Assembly (NCBI GenBank): GCA_040394475.1 | Contig: JBEBSD010000083.1 | Coordinates: 1 to 26,885 of the forward strand | Direction: 5' to 3' | DNA from: JBEBSD01 sp040394475 | GTDB lineage: Bacteria; Bacteroidota; Bacteroidia; Cytophagales; Spirosomataceae | DNA length: 26,885 nt | Part shown: positions 8,255-18,100 of the stretch, piece after piece | Numbering within the stretch: position 1 is the first letter of the stretch | Layout: each line of letters opens with the position of its first letter | Program-made: the position numbers and the translations under genes | The notes under the pieces: generated by a model | What the model was told of the DNA's origin: nothing | Seen by the model: only the letters and a program-made list of their open reading frames with translations | The model's database searches: none

Positions 8255-11200
8255 TCAGAAAGTAACATTAATTCCCACATTATACAAGCGTGTAATCGGA
8301 TAAGAGAGGTTATACACCAACTCCGGATCCAGGTCTTTTGTCGGCAGCCGGTCCCAGGTAAGCAGGTTCAGCCCGTTGGCGTAAACCCGGATTCCTTTGG
8401 CCTTGATTTTCCCGGCCACACCGGCCGGCACCCGGTATCCTATCTCGAGATTTTTCAACCGCAGATAGCTGGCGTCGATCGTGAAAAACGAATTGGGGAT
8501 CTGGCTGGGAGAGGTCTGCGTGGTCAGCCTCGGATAGTTGATCGGATCGCCGTTTTCAAACCGTTCCGGCGTCCAGCTCTCCAGATGCCGTTTCAGATAA
8601 TTCCCTTCCGGAAAAGTACCCCAGCTGTTATAGTAATTCGTGACATTGGTAACCCCCTGGAACAAAATGCTCATATCGAACTGTCTGTAATTGACGTTCA
8701 GGGCGGCCCCAAAGGTATATTCCGGAACATTGGAATACCCGATAGGGGCCTGATCCATCTCATTGATGACCCCGTCCTGGTTCAGATCCTTGTACTTAAA
8801 ATCTCCGGGTTTCGGGGAAGTGCCCAGATGCTGCTGCGGCGAAGTGGCGATGTCCTGCTCACTTTCAAAATAACCGTCCACGAGGTATCCGAACAACTGT
8901 CCGATCCGGTAATCGGTCTGACGATAGCGGTATGCATAGTTTTCCGGCAATTGCGGTTCGTCCGCATAGATTTGCCGGTTAGTGGCGTAGTTCAGGTTGA
9001 ATTTACCCAACAGGGAAAGGTCCTTCCGGAAGGCTTTCCGGTAATTCACCTCTATTTCATATCCCTTGTTCCGGATGACCCCTATGTTAACCGGGGGAAT
9101 AACACTGTTCGGAAACCCGTTAAGGACCGGGATCGTCCCTCTGCTGCGAAGGATATTATCCCTGTTTTCACGAAACACATCTACCAGGATGTTCAGGGAG
9201 TTAAACAATCCTATTTCGAGGCCAATATTGGTTTTCTTGGCGACTTCCCATTGCAGGGCTTCATTTTTCAGCAATGAAATATTGATCCGCTGCCCCCTTC
9301 CAAGGCTTCCGGTGGCGCCTCCGCCGACCACCTGTATATCGTCCAGGTACAAAAACCGGCGATTTCCGATCCGGTCATTCCCGACTTCTCCGTAAGCGGC
9401 CCGCACTTTTAAATTGGTAAGCACCTCCTGATCCGCCATGAATTTTTCATTCGAAATCACCCAGGCCCCGGACAGCGCCGGGAAAAACCCAAACCGCTTT
9501 CCTTTGGCAAACTGTTCGGAACCGTTATAGCCTGCATTGAACTCCACAAAATACCGGTTGTCAAACCCGTATTTGAACCGGGCCGCAAGTCCCTGGAGGT
9601 TATAAGGCAGCTCCTCGTTGCTGACCGTTTTCTGTTGCTGGTAGAGCAGTAACCCCGAGACTTCATGTTTCCCGAATTCTCTGGCATAGTTGAGGTAGCC
9701 CTGAACATTCGAGAGCGTTACATAAGACTTTTCCCCGGATATGGTCAGCGGCGTATTCTGAGTATCTCCCAGCAACCGGTAATACACGCTGTCCTGTCCG
9801 TTCTGGCCCTGCAGATTCGGATCGATCACCTGTGTGTAGGTTTCATACGTTCTTCTGGCCAGGAGGTTATTTACGGCCCTGGAATCGAAGGATACGACTG
9901 CTTTTGCCGATAATCCCTTCACCACAAAATCGAGTGCATGCTCCATTCCATACGTAGCGGTTACATTGGAGCGGCTTTGCTGAATGTAGCCCGACCGGTT
10001 CATTTTTCCATAAGCCGGCAGCAGTTCCTGGGGAGATGTCAGCACTTCTCCGAACGGCGTTACCGGTCCGGGGACCGTAGCGGGCAAGAACAACATTCCG
10101 GCCAGAATATTAAGGGCCGGGGAATAACTGGCCGTACCGTTAGGGTTCGGCATATTTTGCTTTTCCAGGTAGCCCGCAACATTCAAAAAGGCCTTTAAGG
10201 AAGGATTGAGCTGGATGTCGATATTGGAACGGAAATTATACCGTTTCATCGAGAAACCGGGATCGTATGCTAAATCCTTCTCGGTTTTAAATTGCCCCCC
10301 CTGATCCAGAAAACCTGCATTGACGAAATAACGTACCATTTTGCCGGCTCCGGAGACATTCAAATTATAGCGCTGCTGCAGCGAATATTCTTTCAGCAGG
10401 ACATTTCTCCAGTTGGTATTGGGGTAATGCAAGGGATCGTCTCCGGTCCGGTAATGCTCCAGCGCCTCCTCGGAGAATGCATCTCCCAACCCGTCGTTTC
10501 GCTGCGCCTGATTCCTTAACCGGGCATAGTCATAGGAATTGACAGGGATCATTTCCCGGGTGAAATCCTGGGCGCTTCCCTCTGCGGTAAAATTAATCTC
10601 TGGAATCTCGCTCGTACCGCGCCGCGTCGTCACCAAAATCACCCCGTTGGCCCCCCGTACCCCGAAAATAGCAGTAGAGGAGGCATCTTTCAGGATGGTA
10701 ACCGATTCCACTTCGTTGGGATCTATATAGGTTAATCCGCGCTCAACCCCGTCTACCAGGATAATCGGGGATTGCGCATTCACCGTCCCTTGTCCCCGTA
10801 TAAAGAGCAATGTCTCGTCTCTTCCCGGCTCACCACTACGTTGAATGCTGGTGAGCCCCGGAAGACGGCCCGCCAATGAGACCGCTAAATTGGCGGCAGG
10901 ACTTTGTTTGATTTCCTTGGTTTGTACGGAAGCTACCGCTCCGGTAACGGTCATTTTTCGCTGTGTGCCGTATCCGACCACCACTACCTCTTCCAACGCC
11001 TTTTCATCTACCTTCAAAACCACCTCCAGACGCGTCTGTGTTCCTATTTCAACCTCCTGCGGCAGGTATCCGACAAATGAAAACACCAAAACCGCCTGCC
11101 CGTCGGGAACAGCCAGGCTAAAATTGCCCTCTGTATCCGTAATAATTCCCTGCTGCGTTCCTTTCAACAGAATACTTACCCCCGGCAATCCCTCCCCTGC

Positions 11201-11692
11201 CTCATCTCTTACCTTACCGGCAACCACTTTTTCCAGCGCCGGAAGCCGGCGGCTTTCATTCCCCGGGATCTTTTCAGCCGCACTTTTGTCCGGGTTCGCA
11301 GATGATGCCTTACCGGTGAAAGGGGCCGGCCTTTTTTCCAGCAGCCGTTCTTCATCCTCTTTCGTTATAATATATCCGCCGTTTTTTCCCTTTTTGAACT
11401 GCAGGCCCGTACCTCGCAGCAGGTCCTGAAGGCTCTCTTCAAAGGCGCCCTTTGTATGGATCTGATCGACCGCCACCTGGTGTTTCTCGACCATCGAGTT
11501 GAAATAGAGAATATCCACCTTATAATGCTTCTTAAATTCCTGCAGCACCTCTTTTAAATTCCGGGAGGCCGGCTTTTTCTTATCCTGCCGAACGACCGAC
11601 TGCAAGGGGGACTCGCTGCTGGCAATTATCTGGGCTGTGGCGGCGCCCACCCCCACTGTCAACCAGAGCAGCATTGGCAAAAATCGCTTCAT
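8255..11692 (-). CDS. SusC/RagA-family TonB-linked outer-membrane transporter with STN domain (block 2)
   Basis: This is the import barrel of the block 2 glycan system. I use the ATG at 11692 (1145 residues), which gives a standard signal peptide ending GAATAQ; an in-frame GTG at 11716 would add eight residues. Domains in order: signal peptide to about 21, STN (secretin/TonB short N-terminal) at about 44-112, carboxypeptidase-regulatory-like beta-sandwich at about 156-230, a TonB-box-like EEVVVVGYG at 234-242, plug at about 245-362 with SVTILKDASSTAIFG and RGANGVILVTT, then a beta barrel ending in an aromatic residue (NVTF). The STN domain marks it as a signal transducer as well as a porin, which fits the FecR gene 62 bp upstream. 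SusD follows after 14 bp. Confidence 0.95.
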   Translation of the reverse strand: MKRFLPMLLWLTVGVGAATAQIIASSESPLQSVVRQDKKKPASRNLKEVLQEFKKHYKVDILYFNSMVEKHQVAVDQIHTKGAFEESLQDLLRGTGLQFKKGKNGGYIITKEDEERLLEKRPAPFTGKASSANPDKSAAEKIPGNESRRLPALEKVVAGKVRDEAGEGLPGVSILLKGTQQGIITDTEGNFSLAVPDGQAVLVFSFVGYLPQEVEIGTQTRLEVVLKVDEKALEEVVVVGYGTQRKMTVTGAVASVQTKEIKQSPAANLAVSLAGRLPGLTSIQRSGEPGRDETLLFIRGQGTVNAQSPIILVDGVERGLTYIDPNEVESVTILKDASSTAIFGVRGANGVILVTTRRGTSEIPEINFTAEGSAQDFTREMIPVNSYDYARLRNQAQRNDGLGDAFSEEALEHYRTGDDPLHYPNTNWRNVLLKEYSLQQRYNLNVSGAGKMVRYFVNAGFLDQGGQFKTEKDLAYDPGFSMKRYNFRSNIDIQLNPSLKAFLNVAGYLEKQNMPNPNGTASYSPALNILAGMLFLPATVPGPVTPFGEVLTSPQELLPAYGKMNRSGYIQQSRSNVTATYGMEHALDFVVKGLSAKAVVSFDSRAVNNLLARRTYETYTQVIDPNLQGQNGQDSVYYRLLGDTQNTPLTISGEKSYVTLSNVQGYLNYAREFGKHEVSGLLLYQQQKTVSNEELPYNLQGLAARFKYGFDNRYFVEFNAGYNGSEQFAKGKRFGFFPALSGAWVISNEKFMADQEVLTNLKVRAAYGEVGNDRIGNRRFLYLDDIQVVGGGATGSLGRGQRINISLLKNEALQWEVAKKTNIGLEIGLFNSLNILVDVFRENRDNILRSRGTIPVLNGFPNSVIPPVNIGVIRNKGYEIEVNYRKAFRKDLSLLGKFNLNYATNRQIYADEPQLPENYAYRYRQTDYRIGQLFGYLVDGYFESEQDIATSPQQHLGTSPKPGDFKYKDLNQDGVINEMDQAPIGYSNVPEYTFGAALNVNYRQFDMSILFQGVTNVTNYYNSWGTFPEGNYLKRHLESWTPERFENGDPINYPRLTTQTSPSQIPNSFFTIDASYLRLKNLEIGYRVPAGVAGKIKAKGIRVYANGLNLLTWDRLPTKDLDPELVYNLSYPITRLYNVGINVTF

Positions 11693-11734
11693 AATACTTA
11701 AAGGTTTAGGTTTCACTATTCAAAACGGCTTAAC

Positions 11735-11748
11735 GTTCCTCCCGGAAC
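11735..11748 (-). other. Small hairpin between fecR and susC (block 2)
   Basis: GTTCC (11735-11739) and GGAAC (11744-11748) form a 5-bp stem with a 4-nt loop in the short fecR-susC gap. There is no T run on the minus strand. It could influence mRNA processing or translation between the regulator and the highly expressed porin gene, but it is short. Confidence 0.3.
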
Positions 11749-11754
11749 ATTCAT

Positions 11755-12804
11755 TTATATTCCATTGTCTCCATCGGGGATTCCATCCGGGATTCCATCC
11801 GGGATTCCATCGGGATTCATGCTGCTTCCATTGGAATCAATTATGAGCTGGTCTCCTGTCTTTTCATAAGTAAAGTCACCCGCCTCTTTCAGAAAATCCA
11901 GCAGTTCTTCAGCATCCAACGCCGTAAATGACCCGGAGATCACCTGCTGCGCCAGCAAACTATCGTTAATGACGATACGGTTCCCAAAAACTTCTTCCAA
12001 TTGCTGCCCGACCTTTTCAAACGTAAGATCCTCAAACACAAAACGATGGAACATCCAGGCTGTATACTGATCCGGATTCGGGGTATAGTCTACTTTCAGG
12101 ACTCCTTCTGCGTCCACCGTTATCATATCTCCGGGCTGCATCTCCAGTTCTTTCCCCTTCTGATACTGCAGCTGGACCTTTCCTTCATTCAGCACCACTC
12201 TTTCCCCGGACGCTCTGGAATATACGCTGAATGTAGTGCCCAACACTTCTATTTGCATGTTCCTGGACGTCAGCACCCGGAAACGCCGGCGGTCGGGGGT
12301 AGTTACTACTTCGAAACTCGCTTCTCCTTTTAACCGGACATCCCGGTTATTGCCAATTCTGGGTACCAGGATGACAGAATTTGCATTTAACACCACCTTG
12401 CTGCCGTCGGGCAGCACTACTTTCTGTATTTCACCATAGGTGGTGGTATAGGACTTATACAACAGCTTCTCCCGGAACACCCCTCCGGTCACCAGGACCG
12501 CCAGCAGCAGCATACAGGCCGTTATCCAGCGCCGGGACCATCCCGCGGCAACGGTATCCGGGCTGACTGGGTGTTCTGCTTTTTGCTCCTTTAAGGACGC
12601 CACCCAAAGCCGGTGCCTGTCAAGTCCGGCGTCCACATCGACGTCATACTGAACATTTTTCTTTTCCCATTCATGGAGCCATTTAAAAAAGAGCTCCCGG
12701 TTTTTTTCATCCTTCACCCAATTTCCTATCCGCTCTTTTTGAAAGGCGGTACACCTTCCGGAAAAGTAGCTGAAGATCTCTTCCTTTGTTAAAGCAGATT
12801 CCAT
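11755..12804 (-). CDS. FecR-family anti-sigma factor (block 2)
   Basis: This 349-residue inner-membrane protein should hold and activate the adjacent ECF sigma factor in response to the STN domain of the SusC partner. The cytoplasmic N-terminal part (1-90) has the FecR N-terminal helix pattern (EEIFSYFSGRCTAFQKERIGNWV). One transmembrane helix lies at about 93-109. The periplasmic FecR domain is at about 118-212 (VVLPDGSKVVLNANS, LKGEASFEV, EVLGTTFSVYS), and a DUF4974-type domain is at 254-323. The tail (331-345) is an unusual PDGI repeat encoded by a 12-bp tandem repeat. It overlaps the sigma gene by 16 bp, which suggests translational coupling and balanced dosage. Confidence 0.93.
   Translation of the reverse strand: MESALTKEEIFSYFSGRCTAFQKERIGNWVKDEKNRELFFKWLHEWEKKNVQYDVDVDAGLDRHRLWVASLKEQKAEHPVSPDTVAAGWSRRWITACMLLLAVLVTGGVFREKLLYKSYTTTYGEIQKVVLPDGSKVVLNANSVILVPRIGNNRDVRLKGEASFEVVTTPDRRRFRVLTSRNMQIEVLGTTFSVYSRASGERVVLNEGKVQLQYQKGKELEMQPGDMITVDAEGVLKVDYTPNPDQYTAWMFHRFVFEDLTFEKVGQQLEEVFGNRIVINDSLLAQQVISGSFTALDAEELLDFLKEAGDFTYEKTGDQLIIDSNGSSMNPDGIPDGIPDGIPDGDNGI
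11767..11814 (-). repeat. 12-bp in-frame tandem repeat at the 3' end of fecR
   Basis: Four consecutive 12-bp units, CC(C/G)GATGGAATC on the minus strand with the last unit partly changed (GAC for ATC), encode PDGI-PDGI-PDGI-PDGD. The units keep the reading frame, so gain or loss of a unit would only change tail length. Confidence 0.9.
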
Positions 12805-13472
12805 ACCCCTCCCAGTTTAACTACAAATAGTATTGTTACCGGCAGCCATTTCTCGCGAAGGTAGCCCCGGATTTGCTGAAGTGCCTGATACATGTGTTCT
12901 TTTACAGTGTTGACGGAAATACCAAGTTCGCCCGCTATTTCTTCGTGCTTTTTTCCCTCCAGTCTGTGCATAATATATATTTTTCTCCGCCGTTGGGGAA
13001 GGAGGTTGATAACCCGGTCCACATCATGGTAAAGGTCCTCATAATGCACAATTTCGTCCGGCTGCTGACAGGCCGGATCCGGGACCATGGCAGCGTGCTC
13101 AATAGAGGCGCTCCGGTTGATTTCCATGCGAACATAATTAAATGCCTTGTTCCGGATACTTGTAAATAAATAGGTCCGGAAAGATTTATCGATTTTGTCA
13201 AATAGCCGCTCCTGGTAAAAGGTACAAAACACCTCCGAAACCAAGTCCTCCGCTACTTCACGGGAGGATACATAACGAATTGCATGGTTACATAACGGCG
13301 CGTAATACCATCGGAATAACAATTCCACTGCTTCATCATAATTCTGTTCGAAGGCCCTGCGTATCAGAATTTCCGAATCCAACTCATTTGAAGGTTCCCC
13401 AGGGCTGCTGCCCGCCACCGGAGGAGTGATCTCTTCCTGTTTTTTCTTTTGGCGCCCTGAAAAATCCTTCAT
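12789..13472 (-). CDS. ECF sigma-70 factor, FecI-like (block 2)
   Basis: This 227-residue protein should direct RNA polymerase to the block 2 promoter(s). Region 2 spans about 45-115, with the core-binding helix AEDLVSEVFCTFY (74-86) and SFRTYLFTSIRNKAFNYVR (97-115). Region 4 spans about 150-203, with the helix-turn-helix KKHEEIAGELGISVNTVKEHM (174-194). The first 40 residues are a charged, probably disordered extension. The last 19 residues are strongly hydrophobic. The gene is first in the block and overlaps fecR by 16 bp. An alternative internal Met is not supported because region 2 begins soon after. Activity is probably controlled by the FecR protein encoded next to it. Confidence 0.93.
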   Translation of the reverse strand: MKDFSGRQKKKQEEITPPVAGSSPGEPSNELDSEILIRRAFEQNYDEAVELLFRWYYAPLCNHAIRYVSSREVAEDLVSEVFCTFYQERLFDKIDKSFRTYLFTSIRNKAFNYVRMEINRSASIEHAAMVPDPACQQPDEIVHYEDLYHDVDRVINLLPQRRRKIYIMHRLEGKKHEEIAGELGISVNTVKEHMYQALQQIRGYLREKWLPVTILFVVKLGGVWNLL

Positions 13473-13782
13473 ACTGCTATTTCATTTTATTTTCAAGACC
13501 AGGGATTAGAATGCTCATCTTCTGCTATTAAGACAATCCGGAAGAAAGAAACTCCTAGCCGGATTCAAAAAATAATCAAAAAAATTACACTTTCTGAAAA
13601 CGCGCCTGATCCTGTCCGTCGGTTGCATGAGCTTTTTGGCCGTTGCAAACAATCTTCACAAACATAGCTCCTGAAAGTCGACTATCAGGCAAAAACGCAT
13701 CTCTTTTCCTGTAAAAAACAGTAACGAAGGATTCCGGTAAGCAAAGTCGCTTCCGATCGTTATTGCACGAATACTGCAACGG

Positions 13783-13814
13783 AAAAATGCTGCCCCGCCG
13801 TAGCTTTGGCGGGG
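13783..13814 (-). terminator. Candidate terminator at the end of block 1
   Basis: CCCCGCC (13793-13799) pairs with GGCGGGG (13808-13814) across an 8-nt loop. On the minus strand the stem is followed after five bases by TTTTT (13783-13787). The offset of the T run makes it less than ideal, but the position downstream of the deacetylase gene is right. Confidence 0.5.
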
Positions 13815-13862
13815 ACAGATTCTACTCACTGCTACCTGGTAGGTAGGGGCGATATTTTGACG

Positions 13863-13881
13863 GCAGCCCGGGGTGGGCTGC
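13863..13881 (-). other. Strong hairpin immediately after the deacetylase stop
   Basis: GCAGCCC (13863-13869) and GGGCTGC (13875-13881) make a perfect 7-bp GC-rich stem with a 5-nt loop, ending three bases from the deacetylase stop codon. No T run follows on the minus strand. It may stabilise the 3' end or work together with the next hairpin as a tandem terminator. Confidence 0.5.
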
Positions 13882-13884
13882 AGG

Positions 13885-15120
13885 CTAGTTAACCGGCACC
13901 AGCCGTACGGTCCTAAGATCGAGTAAAGCGCCCTTTTCGAAAGCCTCCGCAGGCTTAAATACCACTTGGTGCCTTCCTTCAGGCAACCGGATTTCCCCAA
14001 TCGGCTTTTCTCTGAAGGTTTCCCATGATCCGCTTTTTTCAACGATTCCGGAAAGGGTCTTGCCGGCAGCTTCCAGGATAAACCCTTTTCCGGCTTCTTC
14101 ATCCGAAACGGACCAGTCGAGGTATACCCGATAACGCGCCGCCCGGGGGAGCTCAATGGCCCACTCCACTTTATCCTTTCCGGTAAACCAGCCAAAAGCG
14201 TTCCACTCGGGCATATAGGTTATTGCAGGTCCTGTAGCAGTCCCGTACCGGGCCGGAAGCGCTATTGCTGTTCCAGGCTGGGCATAAATGGTTTGCGGCA
14301 GGTTGATCAATCCTTGTTCGCGTTTTTCCTGCACGTAGTGTGCAATGGTCCCTACGGGGGCAATCCAGATCCCGTTTTCGGGGTCCTGAGCATACTGAAT
14401 GAGCTTTTCGAGCATGGCCAGCCGAGTGGTCTGGTCACCGGTTTCAGCAGTTTCGTGCCCGGCCAACACCAGCCATTGTCCGGCCTTTTCAGCCTCCCGG
14501 ATCATGGGCAGAAGCTCTTCGAAGTCCTTTCCATCCATTTCAACACCTGTCAGCTGCGCCATGTCACAATAGGAGGGGTCTACAGGGGCCTCGTCCCGCC
14601 AGCCGCGGCCGGCGGTGAACAGATCGGCAATGACCGGCACGAAACTCTGCGCCCGGGCGCCGCGCCCCAGGGTGGTCAGCCCGCAGGGATAAGCATAGGT
14701 GACCGGCGTAACCCCCAGCAGCTCTTTGATCCGGCGGTTGGCTTCTTCCAGCTCGGCCCGCATTTGTCCGATGGTATAGGTTTCCAGGGCACTCCCCCGC
14801 GACCAGACAAAATTGCCGCTGCAGGGATGCACGATGGAGTGGTTGCCCATTTCATGACCGCTGGCAACCGCCTTTTTCCAGCCCGGAAGGTCCTTTTGTA
14901 CGTTGGAGGGCACCACGTAAAACGTCACCCGGACGCCGTATTGATCAAACAGATCGGTGCCCTGTTTCACATTCGTTGTCCGCGCGTCGTCAAAGCTCAG
15001 ACTGAGGGCCATGCGCTTGCCTTCGGGCCAGGGAAATCCCGGGGCCGGCGTTTGGGCAGACAGGGGTCGGATAACCAGCAGCAACACGATAAAAAGCGGA
15101 AATTTGACAGTCATTTTCAT
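13885..15120 (-). CDS. Secreted NodB-type polysaccharide deacetylase with C-terminal beta-rich domain
   Basis: This protein probably removes acetyl groups from a polysaccharide outside the cytoplasm. The ATG at 15120 (411 residues) is chosen because it starts a signal peptide ending PLSAQ; a longer frame to 15267 would overlap the upstream gene and has no signal. The NodB motifs are present: SFDD with Asp44/Asp45 (catalytic base and metal ligand), NHSIVHP with His94 and His98 (metal ligands), YPCG at 144-147 and LAGHE with His222 as the likely catalytic His. Residues from about 300 form an extra region (EWAIELPRAARYRVYLDWS; IRLPEGRHQVVFKP) that looks like a carbohydrate-binding-like jelly roll. 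It follows the dehydrogenase gene by 37 bp and is the last gene of block 1. Confidence 0.85.
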   Translation of the reverse strand: MKMTVKFPLFIVLLLVIRPLSAQTPAPGFPWPEGKRMALSLSFDDARTTNVKQGTDLFDQYGVRVTFYVVPSNVQKDLPGWKKAVASGHEMGNHSIVHPCSGNFVWSRGSALETYTIGQMRAELEEANRRIKELLGVTPVTYAYPCGLTTLGRGARAQSFVPVIADLFTAGRGWRDEAPVDPSYCDMAQLTGVEMDGKDFEELLPMIREAEKAGQWLVLAGHETAETGDQTTRLAMLEKLIQYAQDPENGIWIAPVGTIAHYVQEKREQGLINLPQTIYAQPGTAIALPARYGTATGPAITYMPEWNAFGWFTGKDKVEWAIELPRAARYRVYLDWSVSDEEAGKGFILEAAGKTLSGIVEKSGSWETFREKPIGEIRLPEGRHQVVFKPAEAFEKGALLDLRTVRLVPVN

Positions 15121-15157
15121 GCTATTTTTATAGTAAAAAGAAGGAACACATGCGTCG

Positions 15158-18100
15158 TTAATCGGCATGGCGTATGTAGGTGAGCAGGTCTGCCATTTCC
15201 TGTTTGGTGATCTGGCCTTCCAGTCCGGCGGGCATGACCGATACCCCCATCGCATGGAGCTGTACAATATCGTTTCGTGCGATGGTCGTTTCAGCGCCGC
15301 CGTAGTTACGGAGGGTTAATGCGGCAGGTGTTTCCGAAGCAATCAACCCCTGGACAGTCTCTCCCGATTTCAGTTCAATGTTCCAGATATCGTACCCGTC
15401 GGCAATAGAAAGGTTCGGGTTCAGGATGTCAGCCAGAATGGATTCCGGCCGTCGGTTGCGGATGGTTCCCAGATCGGGTCCGTACAGGGTACCGTTCCCG
15501 CCGCCGATCTGGTGGCATACCGAGCAGTTTTTTTCAAACACCACGCTGCCATTGCGCACATCCCCCGTCAGTGACAGCGCTTCCCGGTAGTCTTTGATCA
15601 CCCCTTCCTGGATGCCGGTACCCTCGCTAAGCAGTTTGCGGGCGCGGCTGCGTAGTTGTTCATCACCGTTGGCCATCAGCCCGACCTGCCGGGGCCAGCT
15701 GATCGCACTGGGATCAATTATGTCCTTTTCCAGCGCTTCCAGCAGGAAGGAGATCCGCGTATCGTTCCGGAGCAGATTGCCGATGGCCGCTTCCCGGACA
15801 CCGTGCGTGAGCCGGGGCCATTTTTCGACGAGGAACCTGCTAACTGTGCTATCGGGAAGTCCATTCAGGATGGAGAGAGCTGCCAGCTGCACCTGCAGGG
15901 GTTCCGCGGTGTCAATCAATTCCTTCCACACCTCCGCATGCTGCTCCGGACGATCGATGGCGACGAACCGGGCGGCTTCTGCGCGTTCTTCCGACGGTGC
16001 ATTCCGGTTCCTGAGTGTGGTCATCGCCCGTTCCATAGCGATGCCGGTCAGGGGGGTATCGGGCAATCCCAGCGCGTACAGCAACTCCATACCGGCCGTC
16101 CGCAGGCTACCCTCCGGGTGCGAGAGCGCAGTTTGTACGAGGAGTTCCTTTTCTTTCTGCAATCCTGCCGGCCGGCCGGCTTTATAACCCCGAGCCAATC
16201 CTTTCAGAACCGCAGCCTCCCATCCTTTGTGCCGGCTTTGCAAGGCCTGCTGTACCAAGGATCGGATCTGCACGGTATCACCCGAATTCCCCGTCATCCG
16301 GCTCAGCCGTTCCACCAGGGAGGCATAGGCCGGAACATCCTTTTGGTAGCGGGCGAGCACTTCTTCCAGCAACCGGTCGCCGGGCGACGGTTGGGCGGAA
16401 AGTGCAGCAAGCTGCATCCATTCGTCATCCAGGTGCCGGAACAGTAATTGTTTCCGGGCATGGATCGCCTCGGCTGTTTCCAGAAAGCCGAGGGTACACA
16501 GCAGTTGATACGCTACCTTGGGGTGTGTCTCCTGCTGTAACCCTATCAGCGCCGTAATTATCGATGATTTGTCTGCGAAACGCTCGTTTTGCAAAGCAAG
16601 CTCAGCAATGCGGACGGCGTTTTCACGTACTCCCGCCGTTTTGTCGGCGAGTGCATTTTCCAACACCCCGGCGCGTAGTTTGTCCATGCCCTGGAGCGTC
16701 CACAGCGCATGCAGCCTCCCCGGAGCAGCCTCTCCCTGCAACGCCAGGTGTTCCAGCGGCCCGATACTGGCCGGATCCTGCTTGTCGGTGAGGAGGCGCT
16801 GTGCATTTCTGCGCCACCATGAGTTGCTGTGAGAAAGCGCTTTTACGAGGTCTCCGGTATTGTTTTCATCCAGGAGTGTCTTGCCCGACCAGTTGATCGG
16901 AGAGGAACCCCTGGGCGTAATACGGTAAATCCTGCCCTGGTCAATCCCGTTGTAAAGGGCGCCCGATTGGGCGGCATCATCGGCCATCCATTCGGGATGC
17001 TCGATAATCTGCCGGTAGTAGTCCACCACATACAACGCCCCATCGGGCCCGATGTACAGGTTCACCGGCCGGAACCAGGCATCCGTTGACGCCAGAAATT
17101 CCGATTTCCCGTAGACCCGGCCGGCGGTAAAGGTAGCGCCCTTGTGTTTCAGCACATCGGCGTGCACCAGGTTGCTGACCGGCTCGGCCACCAACGTGAC
17201 ACTGTCGAAGAGCGCAGGAAAAAGGCCGCCGGAATAGGCGGTGATGCCGCATGCAGAAGTGAATACACCGAGATCGGTCAGCAGCTGATGTTCCGGATTT
17301 TTGGTAACCGGGTACACATCGGCGGCGTTGCCATGATCGGAAATGCTGGCAGTGGCATTGGGAATAAGCAGGTTGGGATTCCGGTGAAGGTATTGGGCGG
17401 CCATCACCTCGTGGATCGCATGATTGGCATTCCCTACCAGGAACCTTCTCCCCCACTGGTCGAAGGTATGTCCGAACTGTGTATTGCTTGAAAGGTTCTC
17501 CAGCTGCAGGCGATCGGGTTGAAAACGCACACTCCGTCCCAGCGCATTTTCCGGCAGGCGCGGACCGTTGGGACTGGCAGGAAAATACACTTCATTGCCT
17601 TTGTCGCCGAATTCTTTTGTATACACTTTGGCGGTAGCTGCAGGCTCGTGGCCCAGGTAGATCCAGTTGTCCAGCCCGAGGACAGGGGTGTTGACGTTGT
17701 GCTGCGGATTGGCCAGGGCAAAGCCGGTCAGTATTTCTTTCCGGACATCGGCCCTGCCGTCACCGTCGGTATCTTCCAGGTAAAATACATGGGGCGGGTC
17801 TGTAACCAGGATGCCCTTTTTCCAGCGCATGACGCCGGTGGGCAGCACCAGGTCTTCCGCGAACACAGTGCTATGATCCATTTTACCATCGCCGTCCGTA
17901 TCCGTAAGCAGCCTGATTTTCCCGGAACCACTTTTATCCAGCGGGTAGCCGTGCATTTCCACCACGTAGAGGCGCCCCAGTTCATCGATTTCCATCGCGA
18001 TCGGATCCGCCACCAGCGGCTCGGCCGCTATCAGCTCCACCTGGAAACCTTCCGCTACCTGCAGGCTGGCGAGTCCCTCTTCAGGTGAAAGCCCACGGAG

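Larger units (their letters stand above)
13473..13884. other. Gene-free interval between the two blocks
   Basis: These 412 bp must contain the end of the block 1 transcript and the start of block 2 transcription. I see two strong hairpins near the block 1 end (listed separately) and an AT-rich segment at about 13563-13595, which would lie upstream of the sigma gene. No full TTTG/TAnnTTTG promoter is present on the minus strand; runs of T followed by G near 13569-13575 come close but do not match. No credible open frame is present. Confidence 0.5.

Noticed and set aside
11693..11716. GTG start for the block 2 SusC
   Set aside because: Possible, but the ATG at 11692 gives a standard signal peptide and GTG starts are less common in this phylum.
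15121..15267. Longer deacetylase reading frame starting at 15267
   Set aside because: It would overlap the dehydrogenase gene by over 100 bp, and its first 49 residues lack a signal peptide, whereas the ATG at 15120 starts one directly.
15656..16447. Long plus-strand open frame inside the dehydrogenase gene, and similar long antisense frames inside the GH, SusC, SusD and deacetylase genes
   Set aside because: They are antisense shadows of strongly supported genes, with no family motifs and no plausible start context.
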